The position numbers and the translations under genes were made by a program. Positions 15,246 to 23,791 of a stretch of DNA of 34,151 bases are shown piece after piece. Origin of the DNA: Flavobacteriales bacterium UBA6969. Lineage in GTDB: Bacteria > Bacteroidota > Bacteroidia > Flavobacteriales_D > Sanyastnellaceae. The notes below the pieces were generated by a model that saw only the letters and a program-made list of their open reading frames with translations, was not told the DNA's origin and did no database searches. The stretch is from assembly GCA_002448555.1 (NCBI GenBank), contig DJYV01000113.1, positions 11,543 through 45,693 of the forward strand. The letters are read 5' to 3'. Positions within the stretch are counted from its first letter, which is position 1; each line of letters opens with the position of its first letter.

Positions 15246-15359
15246 ATTCTTCCGGCCACAGCCGTGCAGCGCGTTTCAGACGCCTGAGGGATTTTAACGT
15301 ACCTTGTACATCAGCGGGGGTGCGTGAGGCAACCTTGCCACGAAGATGCCGTCTAATCA

Positions 15360-15938
15360 ATGGCGGAAGCCATGTCTGAAAACGAATTACGTCAACACAT
15401 CGAAGGGTGCAAGAACGGAAACAGGCTGTCCCAACAGTGGGTTTTCGATCGCTACTACCGGTTGATGTTTGGTGTGTGTTTGCGGTATTCCAAAGACACA
15501 GATCGCGTCCAAGACATGGTGCAAGAAGGGTTCCTCAAGGTGTTCACCAACATCGAAGGGTACACTTCGAAAGGTTCTTTTGAAGGTTGGATGAGACGCA
15601 TCATGGTCAACACGGCCATTGACGCCATTCGAAAAGTGAAAGCCGATCGAATGGATGCCACAGACGACGAACACCTCGAAGTGTTGGTTGGTGTGCAAGA
15701 AGAGGAGGAAGAAACTGGGCGCGAATTCACCGTCCAAGAGATTCTCGATGCCATGGAGCAGTTGTCTCCGTCGTACCGGGCGGTCTTCAACCTCTACGTC
15801 TTTGACAATTACAGCCACCAAGAAATTGCTGAACAACTCGGAATTTCAGTGGGGGCCTCAAAATCGAATTTTGCCAAAGCCAAGCGGAATGTCAAACGCA
15901 TTTTGTTCGGTGAGAACGAATTGAAATTTGCGAAATGA
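15360..15938 (+). CDS. ECF-type RNA polymerase sigma factor
   Basis: The 192-residue protein contains sigma region 2 (about 22-92, with FDRYYRLMFGVCLRYSKDTD and the -10 recognition stretch FEGWMRRIMVNTAIDAIRK). An acidic linker follows (about 100-122, with a run of glutamates). Region 4 (about 135-183) has the helix-turn-helix YSHQEIAEQLGISVGASKSN. There is no region 1.1 or 3, as in extracytoplasmic function sigma factors. A second ATG at 15372 (MSENELRQ) could be the real start. The stop overlaps the start of the next gene (ATGA), so the sigma factor and the downstream membrane protein are translationally coupled. That is the usual arrangement for an ECF sigma factor and its regulator. Confidence 0.95.
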   Translation: MAEAMSENELRQHIEGCKNGNRLSQQWVFDRYYRLMFGVCLRYSKDTDRVQDMVQEGFLKVFTNIEGYTSKGSFEGWMRRIMVNTAIDAIRKVKADRMDATDDEHLEVLVGVQEEEEETGREFTVQEILDAMEQLSPSYRAVFNLYVFDNYSHQEIAEQLGISVGASKSNFAKAKRNVKRILFGENELKFAK

Positions 15939-17296
15939 GCGAAAACTTGAACTGGTTAAATCAATTGAAAAACAGCTTCCGGGGCTTTGAGCCTGAGGTG
16001 ACCGGGGATTGGGGGCGAATGAAGCAGGATTTGGATGCATTGAATTCAGGTGCCTCCGACGAAATGCAGCGCCGCATGCGCAATGCACAACGCATCGCAG
16101 CGGGAGCCACCGCCATTGCAGCGGGCATGGCACTCTGGGTGATGACACCGACGCTCCTTGACGAGGAGCAGGCAGGAGGGTCCAGTAATATTGCGGTGGT
16201 GGATGGACACGGGGGTGAGGCAGCTTCGAACGATGCTTCCGGTACCGCCTCGTCGCTCTTCTCACCTGCAGGAGATGAACGCGATTTGCGTGCATCTGCC
16301 GGTGCCCGAACGTCCAATACGTTCATCGTGGATTTGCCCAGCCTTACCGTGAAAGCACCCGCGCCTGCCAGCAATGAAGCACATGCCGTGGAGGCGAACA
16401 ATCTACTAGCCACGGGCTCCGTGGCGGATGAGTTCGAGTCACAAGCGTCAGCCGTTCAAACAATGAGCGTGGAGGCGCCTGCCGAAGCGTCCCAGCCGAT
16501 GAGCGCTGAGGAGCGGTTGGATGCAGCACTGAATGCAATGACCGCCAGTGTGCAAGAAGCGTGCGCCGGAACGGAGGTTACCTTTGCCTTGAGTGGTCTG
16601 GATCAAGAGGGATCTGTTCTCTGGAACTTCGGTGATGGCGGTTTCTCCCAAGAAATGGCGCCCACGCACGTCTACGACTATGCGGGATCCTATGACATCA
16701 CGGTTTCCGTTCGTGCACATGGCGATGGCATGATCCGCACACGAACTGTAGAGAACATGATTGTTGTGCGACCGAAGCCCGAGGCTGAAATGGATTGGGA
16801 GTTTTTTGAAGCAACCTCCAATCAAGCGCGCGTCCACTTGATCGACGAGACAGCAGATGCGAGCAGCAGCACGTGGTTGCTTGAGCAAGAGGGGGTGCAA
16901 GAAGCGCAGGCTGTGCTCGAAATCCCAGGTGCTTACCATGTGAACCTCGTTGCCAGCAACAAGTTTGGCTGCCAAGACATTGCAATGGAGGACATCCATC
17001 TGGGCTCGAGAAAGGAGGCCATTGCGCCGGCCCTGTTTTCGCCCGACGGCGATGGTCGCTATGATACATTCATGCCGCTCATGTTGATGGATTTCGATGG
17101 CAAGTGGGAATTGACCATTTGGGACGGTGACGAGCAGGTATTTGAAACGTCCAACACACGTCGGCCATGGCGAGGTGAATTGGCAAGCGGAGGCTCGGCT
17201 GAGATTGGGAAGAAGTACACCTGGAAACTTGTGACCGAGACGCCAACTGGAGAGAAGCACCTCTTCGTCGATGAGGTGTTGATTGACGGCGAGTAA
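15935..17296 (+). CDS. Single-pass membrane protein with PKD and gliding-motility C-terminal-like domains; candidate sigma regulator
   Basis: The 453-residue protein has four parts. (a) A short cytoplasmic segment (1-50) has the pattern FRGFEPEVTGDWGRMKQDLD, like the N-terminal segment seen in several Bacteroidota proteins encoded next to ECF sigma factors. (b) One membrane helix spans about 53-71. (c) A low-complexity, Ala/Ser/Glu-rich linker runs to about 200. (d) The periplasmic part holds a PKD domain (205-280, with LWNFGDGGFSQE), a second Ig/PKD-like domain (285-356) and a C-terminal domain (366-453). That last domain starts LFSPDGDGRYDTF and resembles the CHU_C/T9SS type B sorting domain. 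It is coupled to the sigma gene and followed by a large T9SS cargo gene. An anti-sigma or sensor role is an inference; no known anti-sigma domain is recognisable. Confidence 0.82.
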   Translation: MSENLNWLNQLKNSFRGFEPEVTGDWGRMKQDLDALNSGASDEMQRRMRNAQRIAAGATAIAAGMALWVMTPTLLDEEQAGGSSNIAVVDGHGGEAASNDASGTASSLFSPAGDERDLRASAGARTSNTFIVDLPSLTVKAPAPASNEAHAVEANNLLATGSVADEFESQASAVQTMSVEAPAEASQPMSAEERLDAALNAMTASVQEACAGTEVTFALSGLDQEGSVLWNFGDGGFSQEMAPTHVYDYAGSYDITVSVRAHGDGMIRTRTVENMIVVRPKPEAEMDWEFFEATSNQARVHLIDETADASSSTWLLEQEGVQEAQAVLEIPGAYHVNLVASNKFGCQDIAMEDIHLGSRKEAIAPALFSPDGDGRYDTFMPLMLMDFDGKWELTIWDGDEQVFETSNTRRPWRGELASGGSAEIGKKYTWKLVTETPTGEKHLFVDEVLIDGE

Positions 17297-17412
17297 AGAA
17301 GGGGTAATTCAAGGCCCTTACGGTTGCCAACCGGATGCGATTGCGTACTTTACGGATGCAACCCTTGTGTGTTTTTTGTGTTCCTACTTTAACACCATTG
17401 ACTAATCTTTTC

Positions 17413-20400
17413 ATGGCATTTCGTCTTTACACTCCAAAACGCTCAACAACGTTTCGCAGACTGTCTGCAGGTATCCTGAGCTTGGCTTCCATGCTGATCT
17501 TTGCTACAGACAAACTGGAGGCTCAGGAGGACATTCAAATCAGCGCTGGCGGTGAAGTCGTCATCTGCGACGGATTTTTCTATGACGATGGTATCCTAGG
17601 AGCTGTGGATGGAGGCCCCTACACTGACCAAGATTACACCATCACCATTTGTCCTGAGACGGACGGGGATGCCATCCAAGTGGTCTTCCTCGCCTTCGAT
17701 TTGCAAACGAACGCCAACCCAAACAACAACGACGTTTTGTACGTTTTTGATGGCGATGACACGAGTGCGGAGATGGTCGGGGCCGGCACCAACAATAGCT
17801 TGCTAGGGGTTAGCTTCACCGCGTCGACGTTTAACCCCACGGGCTGTCTGACGTTTGTCTTCAATTCCAACAACGGCGCTACTGCAGGTGCTGCAGGTTG
17901 GGTGGGCACCATCGCATGTGTTACCCCGTGTACTTATCCGGAGTCAGGGTATGATATGACCGATCCTGAGCCGTTTGAGCCGGGGCAACCGAGCGTTGGG
18001 GTATGCCCTGGCCAAGAAGTTTCATTCGATGGCAGCAGTTCCATTGGGGATGGCGTGGATCTGGAATACTGGATTTGGAACTGGGGCGACGGCACCGTTG
18101 ATTCCACCACAAATCCGTTGACATCACACTCGTACGAAGAACCGGGGGAGTATTTGGTTTCGTTGGTGGTTGCAGACGAAAACAACTGCACCAGTGTCAA
18201 CCTTGAAGTCTATCAGGTACTGGTCAGTACCATTCCCATCTTCAACGCTGAATTCAGTTCGCCGCTGTGCACTGAATCCCCCGGTTTGTTGGATGGCAAT
18301 CCGGTCCAGAGTATTACATGGACGGCACTGCCACCCTTGGCCGTGTCCGAAGAACTGCCTATGCCGGACGCCACAGGAGCGTGGTTCGAATCAGAATTGT
18401 ACATCGACTTTTTCGATGACGGTCAAACCTTGGACGATTGCGATGATCTGCTCGGCATCAATGCACTTATGGAGCACTCCTTTGTGGGTGACTTGACCAT
18501 TCAAGTAGAATGTCCTGATGGAACGCAGGTGCTGATCATGGAGAACAACAACGCCGGTGCCGACGATTGCAGCGGAGGGAACGACCTCAACGGCTATTAC
18601 CTCGGCGAACCCGATGATTTCGACGGTACAACTCCCAATCCCGGTGTAGGTTACTGGTACACGTTCACTGAGGACGGAGAATACCTCCTGGACGATGCGG
18701 ACAACCCCGACGTTACCGGCAACACCATCCCCACTGGTGAGTATGGTCTGTGCGGTGATATCTGTGATTTTGTCGGCTGTCCACTGAATGGTATCTGGAC
18801 GTTCCAGGTGATCGACCAATGGGGCGCAGACAACGGCTTCTTGTTCGAATGGGGCATTGATTTTAATCCCGAGATTGTCCCGGGTGTTACGACGTTTACA
18901 CCGACCATCGGTGCGGACATGGACTCAAGTTACTGGCAGGTTAGCTCCTCCACCTATGGCGTGGAGTCGATTGACACCGAGGCGGACTATGTGGACTTGA
19001 TGTTCGACACGCCTGGTGAATATGAATTCGTTTACACAGTCACGAACAACTTCAGCTGTACGTGGGACACCACAGTCGTGGTTGAAGTTATCCCTGGTTT
19101 GGGCAACTCAGTAACAGCGGGCATGGATCAAATCTTTTGCCAAGACCCCGTGCAGCTTGAGGGTGCTTTTGTGGGAGGAGAGGAATCCTCATGTTCGGCT
19201 TCCGAAGGCAGTGTAAACTACTGCTATGGACCGAATGAGTACTCAGTATTCACCTACTGCCCGGACAATCCGGGCGACGGCACCATGATGACCATCGACT
19301 TCAGCAGCGGCGAGGTGCAGGCCTTTTGGGATGCTGTGACCATTTTCGATGGCGATTCAGATACCGCGCCGCTCTTGGCAAACCTCGATGGAGACCTCAC
19401 AGGACAAACCTTTACCGCCACCAACCCAGAAGGTTGCATAACGATTGTGATTACTTCCGATGGCTGGGGATCATGCTCTGATGGCACGGTTGAGGAAATG
19501 AATTACTGCGTATCGTGTGGCGGTCAGGTTGAGTGCGGATACAATTGGACGTGGGACCCACCGACGTACTTGGACGATCCCTTCAGCCCGAATCCGACCG
19601 TCACGGCTTTTGACGGCCAACCCATCGAGTACACGCTTTTGGTGGAGCCCGTTGGTATGCCGTACTGTGGAACGGAAGACGTAGTGTCCGTCATTCCTGG
19701 ATTTGAGTACAGTGTGGATTTTGAAGAGCCATCTTGTTTGTTGACGGATGGCTACGTGGCAGTTGATATCAATGAACCGCCGGCAGAAGGACCTTGGACG
19801 TTGACATTGTCGGAAGGCGGAACCCTCGTTCAGTCCGTTGAGTCCAATGGGGGACTTGATGTGATTGACAACCTCGTATCCGGTACCTATGAATTGGAAT
19901 TGAGCGACACGGGCGGTTGCGTTTATTACATGGACATTGTTTTGAGTCCGCCACCCCCGATGGATTTCGATATTACGCCTGACCCAACGATTTGCATCAA
20001 TGGTTATGCGGTGCTGGATGTTAGCTCGGACATGGATCCACTGGGCGAATGGACCTACACCTGGGACAACGGCCTGGGCACGGGCGACATGCAGACGGTG
20101 AACCCTGTCGAGGACACGGACTACGAGGTATTCGCCACGGACGAGAATGGCTGCCTCTCGGAGCCGCAATCCGTCACGGTCCAGGTCTACGATTCCCTGA
20201 GCGTGAGTTTGGAAGCTCCTGAATTAATTTGTGGTGGTGCCTTCGCGGAATTGGAAGCCACAGGCTTTAGCGGTGGAAGCGGGACAGGCTACACCTTCAA
20301 TTGGACATGGGAAAACGCGGCAACGGGATCGAACGATCCGTACTGGGTGGACTATCCTGCAGCAACGGGTACGTATTGCGTTTCGCTGACGGACAACTGT

Positions 20401-21255
20401 GAATCGCCGGCGGTCACTTCGTGCGAGACGGTCACCATTGAAACGCCAATACCGGCTGCATTTAGCTCGGATACGACCAAAGCATGCGTTCCCGGAGTAT
20501 TCCAATTCGAGAGCCTCGTGGATCCTGCGCTGATTTCGCAAACAGAATGGTTCTTCGGTGACGGGGAACTGAGCTACGAAGCCAACCCCGCTCACGCGTA
20601 CTTGAGCCCTGGTGGATACGACATCACATTCAACATTACGTCACTGATTGGGTGCGAGTACACCAATTTCCAGCCGAACTACTTGCAGGTTTACACGCCA
20701 CCATTCGTAGGCTTCACAGCATCGCCGCAGCCGACGCGTGTCCCCGACACCGAGATTCAGTTCGAAGCGGTCAATAGTTCGAACGTGGTCGACTGGTACT
20801 GGTTGTTTGACAGCATCAACGGGTTGGGTACGTCCGACATGCCGCACCCGGATTTCACCTTCCCTATCGACGTAGGAGGTGATTACCCGGTTACCCTGGT
20901 GGTCACAGATGAGAACGGCTGCAGTTCTCAAATCACCCGCATCATTGAGATTCAAGACATGTTTGTCTTGTATATACCGACAGCGTTCACGCCGAACAAC
21001 GACGGGGTCAACGATGCCTTCTTCGTTCAAGGCGCCGACCTCGATCCTAATCGCTTCGAAATGCGGATTGTCAACCGCTGGGGCAACCTTGTGTTTGAGA
21101 CCAACGACATCAACGAAGTGTGGTACGGACCCGCCAATGAGGATTCGGAGCATTTTGCCCAAGACGGACTGTACTACTACAGCGTGGTTGTGTACAGCCT
21201 GAGCAATCCCGCGGAACGCAAAGAAATCACCGGTTCGGTCTTGGTGACGCGCTAA
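17413..21255 (+). CDS. Large secreted multidomain protein with T9SS type B sorting domain
   Basis: From the ATG at 17413 the protein is 1280 residues. This start puts a signal peptide (1-37, cut near KLEAQ) at the N terminus; the ATG at 17335 would add 26 residues before it. Domains in order: CUB-like (about 40-170), PKD (195-265, IWNWGDGT), proprotein-convertase P-domain-like (325-485), PKD-like (495-560), a second CUB-like domain with many cysteines (590-700), several Ig/SprB-like repeats (700-1010) and two PKD domains (1015-1092 and 1098-1180). The T9SS type B (gliding-motility-associated) domain (1186-1280) begins YIPTAFTPNNDGVNDAFF and includes RIVNRWGNLVFE. It is rich in Asp, Gly, Thr and Cys and has no catalytic motif that I recognise. 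An adhesive surface protein is the best guess. It follows the sigma/membrane-protein pair after 116 bases and ends at a strong terminator. Confidence 0.93.
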   Translation: MAFRLYTPKRSTTFRRLSAGILSLASMLIFATDKLEAQEDIQISAGGEVVICDGFFYDDGILGAVDGGPYTDQDYTITICPETDGDAIQVVFLAFDLQTNANPNNNDVLYVFDGDDTSAEMVGAGTNNSLLGVSFTASTFNPTGCLTFVFNSNNGATAGAAGWVGTIACVTPCTYPESGYDMTDPEPFEPGQPSVGVCPGQEVSFDGSSSIGDGVDLEYWIWNWGDGTVDSTTNPLTSHSYEEPGEYLVSLVVADENNCTSVNLEVYQVLVSTIPIFNAEFSSPLCTESPGLLDGNPVQSITWTALPPLAVSEELPMPDATGAWFESELYIDFFDDGQTLDDCDDLLGINALMEHSFVGDLTIQVECPDGTQVLIMENNNAGADDCSGGNDLNGYYLGEPDDFDGTTPNPGVGYWYTFTEDGEYLLDDADNPDVTGNTIPTGEYGLCGDICDFVGCPLNGIWTFQVIDQWGADNGFLFEWGIDFNPEIVPGVTTFTPTIGADMDSSYWQVSSSTYGVESIDTEADYVDLMFDTPGEYEFVYTVTNNFSCTWDTTVVVEVIPGLGNSVTAGMDQIFCQDPVQLEGAFVGGEESSCSASEGSVNYCYGPNEYSVFTYCPDNPGDGTMMTIDFSSGEVQAFWDAVTIFDGDSDTAPLLANLDGDLTGQTFTATNPEGCITIVITSDGWGSCSDGTVEEMNYCVSCGGQVECGYNWTWDPPTYLDDPFSPNPTVTAFDGQPIEYTLLVEPVGMPYCGTEDVVSVIPGFEYSVDFEEPSCLLTDGYVAVDINEPPAEGPWTLTLSEGGTLVQSVESNGGLDVIDNLVSGTYELELSDTGGCVYYMDIVLSPPPPMDFDITPDPTICINGYAVLDVSSDMDPLGEWTYTWDNGLGTGDMQTVNPVEDTDYEVFATDENGCLSEPQSVTVQVYDSLSVSLEAPELICGGAFAELEATGFSGGSGTGYTFNWTWENAATGSNDPYWVDYPAATGTYCVSLTDNCESPAVTSCETVTIETPIPAAFSSDTTKACVPGVFQFESLVDPALISQTEWFFGDGELSYEANPAHAYLSPGGYDITFNITSLIGCEYTNFQPNYLQVYTPPFVGFTASPQPTRVPDTEIQFEAVNSSNVVDWYWLFDSINGLGTSDMPHPDFTFPIDVGGDYPVTLVVTDENGCSSQITRIIEIQDMFVLYIPTAFTPNNDGVNDAFFVQGADLDPNRFEMRIVNRWGNLVFETNDINEVWYGPANEDSEHFAQDGLYYYSVVVYSLSNPAERKEITGSVLVTR

Positions 21256-21273
21256 CCGCACCGACCGGACATG

Positions 21274-21305
21274 AAAAAGCCCAGGCCATCGGCCCGGGCT
21301 TTTTT
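21274..21305. terminator. Bidirectional intrinsic terminator
   Basis: A 14-base stem, AAAAAGCCCAGGCC paired with GGCCCGGGCTTTTT, closes a three-base loop (ATC) with a single A/C mismatch. T-runs follow on both strands. It lies between the convergent ends of the T9SS cargo gene and the LTA4-hydrolase-like gene and can serve both. Confidence 0.9.
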
Positions 21306-21323
21306 GTTCTCAAGTCTTCAGAG

Positions 21324-23204
21324 TCACTCGCTCCGTGCAAGCAATTCATCCATGGTCCCCGTGGATACGCTGTGGTAGTTTGGACGGGCCTTGGTGTAAA
21401 TGGCATCCGCCATCGCTTTCTGGTCCGTATCGACCATCGCTTTGTACAGGGGCGTCAGGAACTTGCGTCGGCCAATCTCCACGAGGAACGTTTCCAACCG
21501 TGCATACGATGGTTGGTATTGGCTTCGGATGCTCTGCTCGAGCCACGCGAACAAAACTTCGTTGTTGCCTGTGGATGAAATGCCCCACGCTGCGTCGAGT
21601 TCCGCCAGGCGTTCGGGGGCAGTAGCGTCGTTCAAGTTGGAGAGGAAACGGTACCGCTCCTGGTAGGCCCACTCGTTCCAAGGCAGGTCGCTGGTCGCTG
21701 TTGTACCCGCTTCCCAATCGGCCAATGCGGCGTCCACGCGCTCAATGCGTGCAGAGCTGACGGTCGGACAGTTGTCAGGCAATCCTGGGCCGAAAATCCA
21801 TGCGTCCAAGTCCACAGCAGCCTGCAGTTCATCTGAAGTGAGCAGCACCGACGTGAGGTAGTTGATGAAGCGGTCGGTGTCCATAACCGAGAATGCGTGC
21901 GTGGCGAAGTAGGTCTTCAGAAAACTGTCGAAAGTTTCGCGTCCGACGACCTCTTCGATGCGGCGTAATAAGAAGTAGCCCTTGTCGTAAGCGATGGCGG
22001 TCAACCCGTCGTCGGGATCACGGTTTTGCAGGTGCAACTTCAGGTGGGTGTCATCGGGATTCAAGTCCATGATGGCGTCAACTTCATCGACCAACCCTTG
22101 GTAGCTGAGCGTGGCCAACATCTCGGATACGTCACGGCCGTAAACCGATTCCATGATGCGCTGCTCAAAGTAAACCGTGAAGCCCTCGTTCAGCCAGAAG
22201 TCGTCCCATGTCGCATTGGTGACGAGGTTGCCGCTCCAGCTGTGGGCCAATTCGTGGGCTACGAGGGAAACCAAGCTGCGGTCGCCGGCGATGATGGTTG
22301 GCGTGGCGAACGTCAACCGCGGGTTTTCCATGCCGCCAAACGGAAAGGCCGGAGGCAACACGAGCAGGTCGTAGCGCTCCCAAGCGTACTTGCCGTAGAG
22401 GTTTTCTGCTGCCACGAGCAAATCCTCCATTTCGGCAAATTCATACGCGGCAGCTTCAATGAGTTCCGGCACCGCATACACGCCCGTGTGTTCACCGACG
22501 CTTCGGAACTCCACATTCCCCACGGCCAGTGCCAACAGATAAGATGGAATCTTCTGGTCCATGCGGAAATCATAATGGCCGTCAGCTGATTGCACACTGG
22601 GGTTGGTCGCGCTCATCAGCGCTATGGTGCCTTGGGGCACGTCTACGTGCGCCTCGTATGTGAAGCGAATGCCGGGGGAGTCTTGGCACGGAATCCACGT
22701 ACGCGCCAAGATGGCTTGGCTCTGTGTGAAGAGGAAGGGGTTGTCGCCTTCGACCCACAGCAGTGCACCGGCCTCCGGCGAACTCTGGTAGTCGATGCTG
22801 ACCTGTCGGCTCTCGCCGTTCACCGGAAAACTCAGCGGTTGTCCGATGAAGCGCTGGGCCGGACCCAGTTCAAAGTCCACGGCCTCGCCGTCCACGCGCA
22901 CCGCTTGGATGGTCAAATCGGTGCAATCGAAGATGATGCGCTCGGCGTCTGCGGCTGCCTCGATATCGTACGTCGCAGTTGCCGTGATGACGCGGGTGTC
23001 AAAATCGACGGCGGCGTTCCAGTTCAAGTGGGTGACAACCGCCTCCTCGGGTCGGCTGTAGCTGTGGTGGTCGGTGGCTCGTTTCATGTCAAGAATGGCT
23101 TGGGTTTTGGCCGAGTCGGCCGGGGCTTCGTTGCCGCAGCTGGCCAGAACGGCTGACAGGGCGAAGACGCCTCCAACAAGGAAGGATAGGCGCATGGTAT
23201 TCAT
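21324..23204 (-). CDS. M1 aminopeptidase lipoprotein, leukotriene A4 hydrolase-like
   Basis: The 626-residue protein has a lipoprotein signal peptide ending in VLASC (Cys23), so it is probably anchored in the outer membrane or periplasm. The M1 N-terminal beta domain is followed by the exopeptidase motif GGMEN (290-294) and the zinc site HELAHSW (317-323), with the third ligand Glu340 in WLNEGFTVYFEQ. A tyrosine-containing stretch then leads into a helical C-terminal domain of the LTA4-hydrolase type (about 470-620, including WIFGPGLPDNCP and QYQPSYARLETF). The enzyme should cleave N-terminal residues from peptides; epoxide hydrolase activity is possible for the family but cannot be judged here. 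It is the last gene of the minus-strand operon, 5 bases after bioY. Confidence 0.94.
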   Translation of the reverse strand: MNTMRLSFLVGGVFALSAVLASCGNEAPADSAKTQAILDMKRATDHHSYSRPEEAVVTHLNWNAAVDFDTRVITATATYDIEAAADAERIIFDCTDLTIQAVRVDGEAVDFELGPAQRFIGQPLSFPVNGESRQVSIDYQSSPEAGALLWVEGDNPFLFTQSQAILARTWIPCQDSPGIRFTYEAHVDVPQGTIALMSATNPSVQSADGHYDFRMDQKIPSYLLALAVGNVEFRSVGEHTGVYAVPELIEAAAYEFAEMEDLLVAAENLYGKYAWERYDLLVLPPAFPFGGMENPRLTFATPTIIAGDRSLVSLVAHELAHSWSGNLVTNATWDDFWLNEGFTVYFEQRIMESVYGRDVSEMLATLSYQGLVDEVDAIMDLNPDDTHLKLHLQNRDPDDGLTAIAYDKGYFLLRRIEEVVGRETFDSFLKTYFATHAFSVMDTDRFINYLTSVLLTSDELQAAVDLDAWIFGPGLPDNCPTVSSARIERVDAALADWEAGTTATSDLPWNEWAYQERYRFLSNLNDATAPERLAELDAAWGISSTGNNEVLFAWLEQSIRSQYQPSYARLETFLVEIGRRKFLTPLYKAMVDTDQKAMADAIYTKARPNYHSVSTGTMDELLARSE

Positions 23205-23209
23205 GGGAT

Positions 23210-23782
23210 TTATACGTTTCGGGATTTGAGGGCGGCAGCGACCAAACGCTGAATGAGCACGAGTGCCAATCCGCCAAATGCGGTTTTGATGAACAGCCCC
23301 GGAAGCAAGCGCTCCAACGAGGCCAGCATGGACTCTTCAACGGGGATGATGGCTCGGTACCAGAAGAGGCCGAGACCGAGTATGATGAATTGGCCAGCGA
23401 AAAGAAGCAAGGCGCCGATCAAAACAGATTTGGTGTTCTGGAACTGTTCCATGGCGTACCCCGCGAGCAAGCTCGCGATGGGAAAGGCCAACAAAAAGCC
23501 CCCTGAACTGCCTGTGAATCGATCCCATCCATAGGTCCCGTAAGAAAATACAGGAGCCCCTAAGCCGCCAATAATCAGGTAGACCACAACGGCCGCGACC
23601 CCAATGCGCCATCCGAGTAGAATGGGCAGAAAGACCACGAGCAAGGATTGCAGCGTGATGGGAATGCCGTCTTCCGTGGTGAACGGAGTGATGGGCGAGA
23701 GGGTGACCAACAGGCCAATGGCCAGTAGGAACACCAGCCATTTGACCCAAGTGGCTTGGTCGTGGATGAGCGTTGCGAGCAT
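23210..23782 (-). CDS. bioY: BioY biotin transporter (ECF-type S component)
   Basis: The 190-residue protein has about six membrane helices and the BioY motifs. PITLQSLLVVFLPILLGWRI covers the helix 2-3 substrate region, GGLGAPVFSYGTYG and TGSSGGFLLAFPIAS form the conserved glycine-rich loops, and the C-terminal helix contains GLFIKTAFGGL. BioY binds and imports biotin across the inner membrane, either alone or with the EcfAA'T energising module. No such module is encoded here. It would feed biotin-dependent enzymes such as the biotin carboxylase at 10842-12350, although the two genes are in separate operons. It is sandwiched between two M1 peptidase genes with gaps of 5 and 9 bases, so it is clearly co-transcribed with them. 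Confidence 0.93.
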   Translation of the reverse strand: MLATLIHDQATWVKWLVFLLAIGLLVTLSPITPFTTEDGIPITLQSLLVVFLPILLGWRIGVAAVVVYLIIGGLGAPVFSYGTYGWDRFTGSSGGFLLAFPIASLLAGYAMEQFQNTKSVLIGALLLFAGQFIILGLGLFWYRAIIPVEESMLASLERLLPGLFIKTAFGGLALVLIQRLVAAALKSRNV

Positions 23783-23791
23783 GCGCGGGGA

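Noticed and set aside
15300..15320. TACCTTGT as a promoter for the ECF sigma gene
   Set aside because: It deviates from TAnnTTTG in the core TTTG positions and has no clear -33 partner, so it was not listed as a feature.
17321..17333. Short palindrome CGGTTGCCAACCG before the T9SS cargo gene
   Set aside because: The arms are only 6 bases with a one-base centre, there is no T-run, and there is no second copy that I noticed; chance is likely.
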